Below are positions 1 through 5,094 of a stretch of DNA of 5,094 nt, in pieces. Positions within the stretch are counted from its first letter, which is position 1. Each line of letters opens with the position of its first letter. The notes under the pieces were generated by a model. It was not told the DNA's origin. It saw only the letters and a program-made list of their open reading frames with translations, and ran no database searches. The translations under genes and the position numbers were made by a program. Origin of the DNA: Endomicrobium sp. (GTDB taxonomy: Bacteria; Elusimicrobiota; Endomicrobiia; Endomicrobiales; Endomicrobiaceae); NCBI GenBank assembly GCA_031283985.1, contig JAITAQ010000063.1, positions 1-5,094 of the forward strand. Reading direction: 5' to 3'.

Positions 1-1005
1 GCAACATCAAAAGAGTTTACAATGTATTACATAAACATGCAAAAAGATTTTGTTGAAAAAAGTTTAAAAATGCTTGCAGATACTATGCAAAATCCTCTAT
101 TTCCAAAAGATGAGATAGATAAAGAAAGAAAAGTTGTAATAGAAGAAATCCAAAGACATTTTGATAATCCTGGATCTGTCTTGTATGAAAAGTTTTACGA
201 AACAATTTATAAAACAAGCACGTTAAAAAACAGGGTTATAGGAACATCAGACGTTATTAGCAATATATCGTCTGAAAAAATATATGAATATTATAAAATG
301 CACTATGTCCCTGAAAAGATGTTAGTTGTTGTTTCAGGTGGGTTTGACAAAAAAAAAGTTGCGGAGGTTATAGATAATACTTTCGCTAAGTTTGAAAAGC
401 AAAAAGTTCCAATCGATCCGTTGCTTAAGGAAAAAAGTCGAACTGGTAAAAATATAACTAAATACGGTAAAGTAGAAGTGGGGTATATGCTTTCCGGCTT
501 TTTGGCTTCTGATGTTGATGATGAAGATCTATATGTTGCAGATTTGGCAACAGACATTTTAGGCGGTGGGAAAAATTCCAGACTTTATAAATTTCTTTAC
601 GAAAAAGAACATCTTGTATATGCTACAGACGCTTCTTTTTATGTTGAAAAAGGTGGCGGAAACATTCATATATCTTCAGTTTTTGATCCGAAAAATATTA
701 AAGAAATAAAAAAAGAAATTGAGAAGCAGATAGAAGATATTATAGCTAGCGGCATTAGTAAAGAAGAATTAAATAGATCAAAACTCTTATTGAAAACAGA
801 TTGGCAGTTTTCTAACGAGACACCTTATGATGTTGCTAATAAGTTCGGCTATTGGAAATTGATGGGTAATGCAGAGTTTGTTTGCAATTATCTAAAAAAG
901 CTGCAGGGTCTTACAAGCAAAGATGTTGTAGAATTTTTTAAAAAATATTATTCTAAAGATGCGATTTCTCATACGGCTTTACTGCCTAATAAAAGTTGTT
1001 GTTAA
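1..1005 (+). CDS. M16-family zinc metallopeptidase, presumed catalytic subunit (5'-truncated by window edge)
   Basis: The reading frame is open from base 1 (residues ATSKEFTMYY), so the ATG at 22 is internal and the true start lies upstream; 334 codons are visible. The opening matches the stretch that follows the zinc motif in M16 peptidases (processing peptidase/PqqL-like). In this family HxxEH lies about 75 residues before the third zinc ligand. Here DKERKVVIEEI (bases 118-150) carries the conserved acidic residues, with the second Glu of the EE pair (145-147) the likely ligand, which puts HxxEH roughly 80-100 bases before the window. The C-terminal homologous domain contains GGGKNSRLYKFLYEKEHLVY (bases 562-621). 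At the usual Arg of the R-x6-Y substrate/catalytic pair there is Tyr (598-600); the second Tyr (619-621) is kept. This is expected if the partner encoded 14 bases downstream supplies the Arg. No signal peptide can be judged. The family is firm; the catalytic role is inferred because HxxEH is not visible. Confidence 0.93.
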   Translation, partial: ATSKEFTMYYINMQKDFVEKSLKMLADTMQNPLFPKDEIDKERKVVIEEIQRHFDNPGSVLYEKFYETIYKTSTLKNRVIGTSDVISNISSEKIYEYYKMHYVPEKMLVVVSGGFDKKKVAEVIDNTFAKFEKQKVPIDPLLKEKSRTGKNITKYGKVEVGYMLSGFLASDVDDEDLYVADLATDILGGGKNSRLYKFLYEKEHLVYATDASFYVEKGGGNIHISSVFDPKNIKEIKKEIEKQIEDIIASGISKEELNRSKLLLKTDWQFSNETPYDVANKFGYWKLMGNAEFVCNYLKKLQGLTSKDVVEFFKKYYSKDAISHTALLPNKSCC

Positions 1006-1019
1006 TTTGAGATATTTAT

Positions 1020-2243
1020 ATGGAAAGGTTTACGCTTAAAAACGGTATTAACATATTGTTTGATAAAACAAACGGTTCAGAAATTGTTTCTTTAAGAGTT
1101 CTTAGTCCGGTTTCTGTTATAAATGAAGATTTGTGCAATGCGGGGATATCCAGTCTTACGTCAAAACTAATGGTATATTCTACAAAAAACCGTTCAAGCG
1201 CAATTTTAGCAAAGGACGTAGGCAATATTGGTGCAGACTTGTCTTCAAATGCAGCTTATGACATGACAGGATTTAGCATGTCTTGTTTGTCTGAATATTT
1301 TGACAAAGCGGCAGAAATTCTTTCCGATATAGTTTTAAATCCTATTTTTAATGAGAGAGAATTTAAATTTGAGAAAGAAAATGCTATTGCTGCTCTAAAG
1401 TCTCGCAAAGATAGCATAGGTGTAACAGCTTCAGATGAATTTGCCAAACTTTTTTACGGCGATTCTTCTTATTCTTTTCCCATTATAGGCAGGAAAGAAT
1501 CTATTTTGAAAATTTCCCGCGAAGATTTAATAAAGTGGCATAAATATTCTTACAATGCTTCAAATACTTTAATTTCAGCTTCGGGTAATGTTTCTTGTAA
1601 CTTTATAAATGAATCTTTGGAAAAACATTTTTCTGCTGTTGCGGTGGGAGATAAATTTAAAGAGCCGATATTCAATATAAGTCATATGGAACCCATAAAA
1701 AAAGAAATCAGTGGAAAGTTTAATCAGTCGTATATATTTATAGGGTTTCCTTGTGCATCCGTTAATGGTAAAGATTTTGTAACAATTAAAGTTATAGTTA
1801 CTGTTTTAGGTAGTAGAATGACGAGCAGATTATTCGTTGAGTTAAGGGAAAAACTGGGATTAGCGTATGAGGTAAGCGCCGTTTATCCTTTAAGAAAAAA
1901 AGACAGTTATTTTGCAGTTTACATAGGTCTTGATAAGAAAAATATAGACTTAACGTTAAAAAAGATAGATGAAATATTAAAAGACTTTTATTCCGTGAAA
2001 ATCCCTGAGCAGGAATTAAAAGATGTTAAATCATACATAAAAGGTATATATCTTTTAGATAGGCAGACAGTTAATAAAAAATCTTATTATAATGGTTGGC
2101 GCGAGATAGTTGGACAAGGTTATAAATATGATTTAGGGTATTTAAGAGATATAGAAAAAGTTACAACACAAGATATTTTAGATGTTGCAAATAAAATATT
2201 TACAGGAAAATCTGTTTCTGTAATTATTAATCCTGAAAAATAA
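1020..2243 (+). CDS. M16-family peptidase homologue without zinc site, presumed non-catalytic partner subunit
   Basis: This complete 407-residue protein has the usual length for a one-unit bacterial M16 protein with two homologous domains. It opens directly with MERFTLKNGINILF, typical of cytoplasmic members, with no signal peptide. Where active members have G-I-x-H-x-x-E-H it reads GISSLTSK (residues 42-49), so both His and the Glu are replaced by Ser45, Lys49 and Ser48. The distal acidic ligand region reads FEKENAIAALK (117-127), without the Glu pair. It should therefore not bind catalytic zinc. The C-terminal domain keeps SRLFVELREKLGLAY (269-283), with Arg276 and Tyr283 seven residues apart, the spacing of the Arg/Tyr pair in M16 enzymes. 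It starts 14 bases after the upstream M16 gene, behind a weak GAGA ribosome site (1009-1012). It most likely forms a heterodimer with that protein. Substrate unknown. Confidence 0.93.
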   Translation: MERFTLKNGINILFDKTNGSEIVSLRVLSPVSVINEDLCNAGISSLTSKLMVYSTKNRSSAILAKDVGNIGADLSSNAAYDMTGFSMSCLSEYFDKAAEILSDIVLNPIFNEREFKFEKENAIAALKSRKDSIGVTASDEFAKLFYGDSSYSFPIIGRKESILKISREDLIKWHKYSYNASNTLISASGNVSCNFINESLEKHFSAVAVGDKFKEPIFNISHMEPIKKEISGKFNQSYIFIGFPCASVNGKDFVTIKVIVTVLGSRMTSRLFVELREKLGLAYEVSAVYPLRKKDSYFAVYIGLDKKNIDLTLKKIDEILKDFYSVKIPEQELKDVKSYIKGIYLLDRQTVNKKSYYNGWREIVGQGYKYDLGYLRDIEKVTTQDILDVANKIFTGKSVSVIINPEK

Positions 2244-2249
2244 ATTATT

Positions 2250-3740
2250 ATGAACGAACTAATTAAAAAAATTAACAGTATTTCTAAAGATTATGATGTG
2301 TATGCTGTTGGTGGTTTTGCAAGAGACTTACTTCTAAAGCTTAAACATAAAGATATTGATTTAGTTGTTAATAATGATGCTCTAAAGTATGCAAAAAAAG
2401 TAGCTGCAGCTTTAAAAGCTAAACTTATAACGCTAGATGAAGATACTGAAACTTACAGGATAATACTTAAAGATTACAAAATATCAAATATTGATATAGC
2501 GCTCTTTAATGGTAAGACAATAGAAGAAGACTTGCAAAGCAGGGATTTTACTATTAACGCCATAGCTTTCAAACTCAAATATTTTGAAAATTTCAGGAAA
2601 CATATCATTTTCTCTAATAAAAATACTCTTGTAGATTTAAAGTCTAAAACATTCGATGTTATCTCCGAAAAGACTTTTAAGATAGATCCTTTAAGAATGC
2701 TTAGAGCTTTTAGATTTATTTCAGAATTTATTGGGTTTAATCTTTCAAATAAGACACTATTGAAGATCAAACAAAATGCAAAGCTTATAAAATCTGCTGT
2801 GCCTGAAAGAATAAAGAATGAGTTTTTTAGAATCCTTTCTGCACAAAATTCTTCAGAATTGCTTAAAACTATGGACGCCTGTGGATTGCTTTCTGGTATT
2901 TTCCCTGAAATAGAAAAAATGAAGAAAGCAAAAAAGAAGTATTATTATCATCCAGGAGGCTTGTTTGAGCATTCTTTTGAAACGCTAGAATTTACAGAAA
3001 ATATTTTAATCAACCTAAAAACATATTTTCCAGAAAGCTTTATTGAACTGCAAGAGCATTTTTATAATGGAGAATCTTTATCGGAAAATGTTACAAGAGC
3101 GTCTTTGTTAAAGTTTACGGCTTTGTTTCACGATAATGCCAAACCTGAAACTGCAAAGTTTGAAAACGGGAAAATGCGGTTTTTTGAACATGAAGATTTT
3201 GGTGCAAATAAATTAAGAAGAATAATGCATTCTTTAAAGTTTGGCAAAAGAGATATTGAAACCGCAACATTTTTAGTAAGACATCATATGCGACCTTCCA
3301 CATTGACAAGAAATAATATTGTTACAAAAAAAGCTGTACTGAAATTTTTTAGAGATATAGGCGACAGCACTCCTGATTTAATTGTTCTTTCAATGTCTGA
3401 TTGGCATTCTTATAAAAGGTTGAAAGTTTTTTCTTCAAAAGAATTAAAGCTTCAAAAAAAATCAGTAAGAGATCTTATAAAAAAATATTATGAATTAAAA
3501 AATACTAAGCCTCTGCCTAAATTTATAGACGGCAATATAATAATGAGAGAATTCAGGCTGAAGCCTGGTCCATGGATCGGCGAGCTTCTAAATTTTGTAA
3601 ACGAAGCACAGTTTGATGGAAAAGTGTTAAGTAAAAGTGACGCTTTAAAGCTGGTTTTGTCCAAATTGACACATATTAAAAAAAAGTATAAAATCTGTGA
3701 CGAGATGTTCAAGCAGGCGATTTTTGCGGGCGTAGTCTAG
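2250..3740 (+). CDS. tRNA nucleotidyltransferase (CCA-adding / poly(A) polymerase family, class II) with HD domain
   Basis: The 496-residue protein begins with a class II nucleotidyltransferase head: GGFARD (21-26), metal-binding DID (35-37), and RDFTINAIAF (98-107). DPLRMLRAFRF (146-156) and VPERIKNEF (184-192) follow and match the nucleotide-recognition and helical neck regions of this family. The second half is an HD phosphohydrolase-like domain: HPGGLFEHS (234-242), FHDNAKP (293-299), EHEDFGAN (313-320), RHHMRP (344-349) and a possible final metal-ligand Asp384. The head lacks the GRRF-type signature I associate with bacterial poly(A) polymerase I, and the downstream tRNA has no encoded CCA, so repair/addition of tRNA 3' CCA is the best call. 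A split A-adding or CC-adding enzyme, or a poly(A) polymerase, is not excluded. It starts 6 bases after the previous stop with no clear Shine-Dalgarno, suggesting translational coupling. Its last codons, GCG GGC GTA GTC TAG, are also the first 15 bases of tRNA-Gly. Confidence 0.9.
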   Translation: MNELIKKINSISKDYDVYAVGGFARDLLLKLKHKDIDLVVNNDALKYAKKVAAALKAKLITLDEDTETYRIILKDYKISNIDIALFNGKTIEEDLQSRDFTINAIAFKLKYFENFRKHIIFSNKNTLVDLKSKTFDVISEKTFKIDPLRMLRAFRFISEFIGFNLSNKTLLKIKQNAKLIKSAVPERIKNEFFRILSAQNSSELLKTMDACGLLSGIFPEIEKMKKAKKKYYYHPGGLFEHSFETLEFTENILINLKTYFPESFIELQEHFYNGESLSENVTRASLLKFTALFHDNAKPETAKFENGKMRFFEHEDFGANKLRRIMHSLKFGKRDIETATFLVRHHMRPSTLTRNNIVTKKAVLKFFRDIGDSTPDLIVLSMSDWHSYKRLKVFSSKELKLQKKSVRDLIKKYYELKNTKPLPKFIDGNIIMREFRLKPGPWIGELLNFVNEAQFDGKVLSKSDALKLVLSKLTHIKKKYKICDEMFKQAIFAGVV

Positions 3741-3796
3741 TGGTAAAACCCTGGCTTCCCAAGCCGGAGATGTGGGTTCGATTCCCATCGCCCGCT
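3726..3796 (+). tRNA. tRNA-Gly (anticodon CCC), no encoded CCA
   Basis: A full cloverleaf can be drawn. The acceptor stem is GCGGGCG (3726-3732) with CGCCCGC (3789-3795), seven perfect pairs. The D arm is 3735-3749 (GTCT/AAAC, one C-A mismatch at the third pair, AGTGGTA loop). The anticodon stem is CTGGC/GCCGG (3751-3755, 3763-3767) with loop TTCCCAA and anticodon CCC at 3758-3760. The variable loop is AGAT and the T arm is GTGGG/CCCAT with loop TTCGATT. The discriminator is T at 3796, normal for bacterial tRNA-Gly, and the next bases ATT show that CCA must be added after transcription. It would read GGG. The first 15 bases overlap the end of the nucleotidyltransferase gene, so it is probably cut out of that transcript by RNase P. 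Confidence 0.97.
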
Positions 3797-3811
3797 ATTT
3801 GTCTTTTTTTT
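3796..3811 (+). terminator. Possible T-run terminator after tRNA-Gly
   Basis: Eight consecutive T bases (3804-3811) follow the tRNA acceptor stem by eight bases. The folded 3' half of the tRNA could act as the hairpin of an intrinsic terminator for the upstream operon, but there is no separate dedicated hairpin. This is weak evidence. The downstream small gene could instead be read through. Confidence 0.25.
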
Positions 3812-3875
3812 GGATAAAACGCGATTGAAAGTTGCCAATGTTTATTTATTGATATGTGTTTAAGTGTGGGAAAAT

Positions 3876-3883
3876 AAGAGGTG
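3876..3883 (+). promoter_or_regulatory. Ribosome binding site for the zinc-ribbon gene
   Basis: AAGAGGTG matches the AGGAGGTG core at all but one base and sits six bases before the ATG at 3890. It is the clearest Shine-Dalgarno in the window and fixes this start codon. The genes of the upstream operon have weak or no such site. Confidence 0.75.
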
Positions 3884-3889
3884 TTTATT

Positions 3890-4039
3890 ATGGCAAAAGC
3901 AAGATGCATGAAATGTAAAAAACAAGTTGAAGTAAAAGATTCTCAGAATGTAGTTATGAAAAACGGTATGAAAGCCATGTCCGGATTATGTCCATACTGC
4001 TCAACAAAAGTTTTTAAAATCGTAGGTAAAAACAAGTAG
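3890..4039 (+). CDS. Small zinc-ribbon protein, DUF5679-like (49 aa)
   Basis: The gene is short but convincing, with a strong ribosome site and a recognisable product. The 49-residue protein begins MAKARCMKCK and contains two Cys pairs, C6-x2-C9 and C34-x2-C37, the latter in SGLCPYCSTKVFKI (31-44). Between them lies VVMKNGMKAMSG (21-32). This order, CxKC, then a xLKNGxxAxxG-type stretch, then CPxCGTKxFxI, resembles the DUF5679 zinc-ribbon family; here the usual Gly after the last Cys is Ser. Four Cys should bind one structural zinc. The protein is basic (many Lys) and has no membrane segment. Function is unknown; a nucleic-acid or ribosome-associated role is only a guess from size, charge and neighbourhood. 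It lies 93 bases after tRNA-Gly and well upstream of the rRNA promoters. Whether it has its own promoter or is read from the upstream operon is not clear. Confidence 0.85.
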   Translation: MAKARCMKCKKQVEVKDSQNVVMKNGMKAMSGLCPYCSTKVFKIVGKNK

Positions 4040-4112
4040 CATTTTCATTTGCCACAAAATCAATTAGATATGCTAAACACAGATATACTCATCGCCGAGT
4101 AACAGAAATTTC

Positions 4113-4140
4113 TTGACAAATTTTCTATTTCTGATATAAT
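4113..4140 (+). promoter_or_regulatory. Promoter P1 upstream of 16S rRNA
   Basis: A perfect TTGACA (4113-4118) and a perfect TATAAT (4135-4140) are separated by 16 bases, with an extended -10 TG at 4132-4133. The start would be near 4147, about 545 bases before 16S. It is the best-matching sigma-70-type promoter in the window. Inverted copies of CAGAAAT flank its -35 (4103-4109 and 4127-4133). Confidence 0.8.
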
Positions 4141-4202
4141 ATAATACTGCCTTTGTAATGAGCATCATAAGAAGAGTTGTTAAAAAGAAATTAAATAAAG
4201 GC

Positions 4203-4231
4203 TTGACAAAAAATTTTGATTGTGATACAAT
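4203..4231 (+). promoter_or_regulatory. Promoter P2 upstream of 16S rRNA
   Basis: TTGACA (4203-4208), a 17-base spacer, then TACAAT (4226-4231), with an extended -10 TG at 4223-4224. Predicted start near 4238. This is the second of a tandem set reading toward 16S. Confidence 0.75.
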
Positions 4232-4261
4232 ACATTACATTATAGTTACAGCAAAGCAACA

Positions 4262-4283
4262 AAAGTTTTTCATATAAAACTTT
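4262..4283 (+). other. Hairpin between promoters P2 and P3
   Basis: AAAGTTTT (4262-4269) and AAAACTTT (4276-4283) form eight perfect pairs around a six-base loop. It lies about 25 bases after the predicted P2 start. The stem is A+T-rich and no T-run follows, so a terminator is unlikely; it may be a leader structure or chance in A+T-rich DNA. Confidence 0.35.
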
Positions 4284-4304
4284 AAAATATTGTGTTTGAG
4301 AAGT

Positions 4305-4333
4305 TTGACAAGGATTTAAAAGTTTTGTTTAAT
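4305..4333 (+). promoter_or_regulatory. Possible weaker promoter P3 upstream of 16S rRNA
   Basis: A perfect TTGACA (4305-4310) is followed after 17 bases by TTTAAT (4328-4333). The -10 lacks the important A at its second position and there is no correctly spaced TG, so it is weaker than its neighbours. The spacing and position within the tandem series support it. Confidence 0.45.
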
Positions 4334-4372
4334 TAAGTAGTTGTTAACATAGAATTTAGAAAGCAGTTGTAG

Positions 4373-4401
4373 TTGCAACAAAATCTTTTTTGTGTTATAC
4401 T
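4373..4401 (+). promoter_or_regulatory. Promoter P4, nearest to 16S rRNA
   Basis: TTGCAA (4373-4378), a 17-base spacer, then TATACT (4396-4401), with an extended -10 TG at 4393-4394. Predicted start near 4407, giving a leader of about 285 bases. The -35 lies within the palindrome GTTGCAAC (4372-4379). Confidence 0.65.
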
Positions 4402-4448
4402 CTTTAGTCAGTCTTATAGATAATAAGGTCTAAGTCCTTTAAATAAGG

Positions 4449-4473
4449 TATCCCTACTAAATATGTAGAGATA
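4449..4473 (+). other. rRNA leader hairpin
   Basis: TATCCCTAC (4449-4457) pairs with GTAGAGATA (4465-4473) around a seven-base loop: nine positions with one C-A mismatch. It lies between promoter P4 and boxA. Confidence 0.5.
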
Positions 4474-4478
4474 GAAGT

Positions 4479-4511
4479 CTTTGCTAATCTGGAAAAGATT
4501 AAAAGGCAAAG
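4479..4511 (+). other. rRNA leader hairpin directly before boxA
   Basis: This is a two-part stem: CTTTGC (4479-4484) with GCAAAG (4506-4511), and stacked inside it TAATCT (4485-4490) with AGATTA (4496-4501). The loop is GGAAA and there is a four-base bulge (4502-4505). Twelve Watson-Crick pairs make it one of the strongest folds in the leader. Its place just before boxA resembles the boxB-boxA order of some rRNA leaders, but this is not proof of that role. Confidence 0.55.
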
Positions 4512-4523
4512 GTGGATATATTT

Positions 4524-4535
4524 TTCTCTTTAAAA
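4524..4535 (+). promoter_or_regulatory. boxA-like rRNA antitermination element
   Basis: TTCTCTTTAAAA matches the E. coli rrn boxA TGCTCTTTAACA at 10 of 12 bases, including the whole CTCTTTAA core. It lies in the leader about 120 bases after the last predicted start and 155 before 16S. In known systems boxA RNA binds NusB-S10 and prevents early termination of rRNA transcription. Confidence 0.7.
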
Positions 4536-4569
4536 AGTTCTTTGAATACTAAATAACACGCAGATAAGC

Positions 4570-4585
4570 GCCTCGCAAAAGAGGC
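4570..4585 (+). other. Small GC-rich leader hairpin after boxA
   Basis: GCCTC (4570-4574) pairs with GAGGC (4581-4585) around the loop GCAAAA. It stands out as GC-rich in an A+T-rich leader. No T-run follows, so it is not an intrinsic terminator. Confidence 0.45.
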
Positions 4586-4615
4586 AATCAAGTAATTTAA
4601 GGGTCATTTATCAAT

Positions 4616-4645
4616 TTAAATAAAATCCGGAAGGTTTTTATTTAG
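4616..4645 (+). other. Leader hairpin with GGAA tetraloop upstream of 16S
   Basis: Ten pairs between 4616-4625 and 4636-4645 (one G-U), a T-T mismatch (4626/4635), two C-G pairs (CC 4627-4628, GG 4633-4634) and a GNRA-type GGAA loop. It ends 45 bases before the predicted 16S 5' end, so it could take part in pre-rRNA folding or processing. Confidence 0.5.
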
Positions 4646-4656
4646 TAGCACAAAAG

Positions 4657-4672
4657 TAATAAGAGCTTATTA
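4657..4672 (+). other. A+T palindrome just before the 16S 5' end
   Basis: TAATAA (4657-4662) and TTATTA (4667-4672) flank GAGC. The arms can form a six-pair hairpin ending 18 bases before the predicted mature 16S start. It may mark the 5' processing region, or be chance given the base composition. Confidence 0.3.
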
Positions 4673-4690
4673 ACAAATCTCTATAAAAAT

Positions 4691-5094
<404 letters not shown>

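Larger units (their letters stand above)
4407..4690 (+). other. 16S rRNA leader (transcribed spacer before mature 16S)
   Basis: This stretch between the last promoter and the 16S start has no credible coding frame. It holds three successive hairpins, a boxA-like element, a small GC-rich hairpin and two A+T-rich hairpins close to the 16S 5' end, several of which are listed separately. The first and weakest hairpin pairs CTTAT (4413-4417) with ATAAG (4423-4427). Its boundaries are inferred from the promoter and the 16S start. Confidence 0.75.

Noticed and set aside
22..24. ATG at 22 as start of the first M16 gene
   Set aside because: The frame is open to base 1, its first residues fit the family, and the zinc motif must lie upstream.
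303..557. Minus-strand frame opposite the first M16 gene, 84 residues
   Set aside because: It is a shadow of a clear coding frame; no ribosome site or recognisable domain.
2474..2770. Minus-strand frame opposite the nucleotidyltransferase gene, 98 residues
   Set aside because: The forward strand carries conserved family motifs (RDFTINAIA, DPLRMLRAFRF) over the same bases; the reverse product resembles nothing known.
3825..3860. Possible promoter (TTGAAA or TTGCCA) before the zinc-ribbon gene
   Set aside because: No acceptable -10 at 16-18 bases from either candidate -35.
3709..3909. Minus-strand open frame giving GDGNRTHISGLGSQGFTTRL
   Set aside because: This peptide is the reverse-strand translation of the tRNA-Gly gene, a well-known false protein annotation.
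4086..4101. Hairpin TACTC/GAGTA after the zinc-ribbon gene, considered as a terminator
   Set aside because: Only five pairs and no T-run follows; the next bases lead into the P1 -35 region.
4158..4277. Plus-strand 39-codon frame starting MSIIRRVVKKKLNK after promoter P1
   Set aside because: No ribosome binding site, and it runs through promoter P2 and the following hairpin; most likely chance in A+T-rich DNA.
4256..4391. Direct repeat of GCAACAAAA at 4256 and 4375
   Set aside because: Nine bases in A+T-rich DNA is too short to support duplication or a binding site on its own.

Overview
The window is strongly A+T-rich bacterial chromosome that ends inside the first quarter of a 16S rRNA gene. 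The rRNA start and the low-GC coding style remind me of Elusimicrobiota, especially the Endomicrobium (termite group 1) lineage. That placement rests on recall of signature stretches, not on an alignment, so treat it as tentative. The 16S gene itself is certain.

Layout, all on the + strand. (1) 1-3740 is a tight gene run: the 3' part of an M16-family zinc peptidase, a complete second M16-family protein that has lost the zinc site, and a tRNA nucleotidyltransferase (CCA-adding/poly(A) polymerase family) with an HD domain. The gaps are 14 and 6 bases, so this looks like one operon. (2) 3726-3796 is tRNA-Gly with anticodon CCC. Its first 15 bases are also the last five codons, stop included, of the nucleotidyltransferase gene. 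The tRNA has no encoded CCA, so it is a substrate for the type of enzyme encoded by the gene it overlaps. (3) 3890-4039 is a 49-residue zinc-ribbon protein resembling DUF5679, with a good ribosome binding site. (4) 4040-4690 holds no convincing gene. It contains three good promoter-like sites and one weaker one in tandem, then a transcribed leader with several hairpins and a boxA-like antitermination element. (5) 4691-5094 is the 5' part of 16S rRNA, cut by the window edge.

How the parts fit: the two M16 proteins look like the two halves of one heterodimeric peptidase. The first keeps the acidic zinc-ligand region but lacks the Arg of the C-terminal Arg/Tyr motif. The second lacks every zinc residue but keeps Arg and Tyr at the right spacing. 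The nucleotidyltransferase, tRNA-Gly and rRNA operon form a translation-related neighbourhood. No mobile element, CRISPR array or clear sign of gene transfer was seen. I found no wholly new system; the most unusual feature is the overlap between the nucleotidyltransferase gene and the tRNA.
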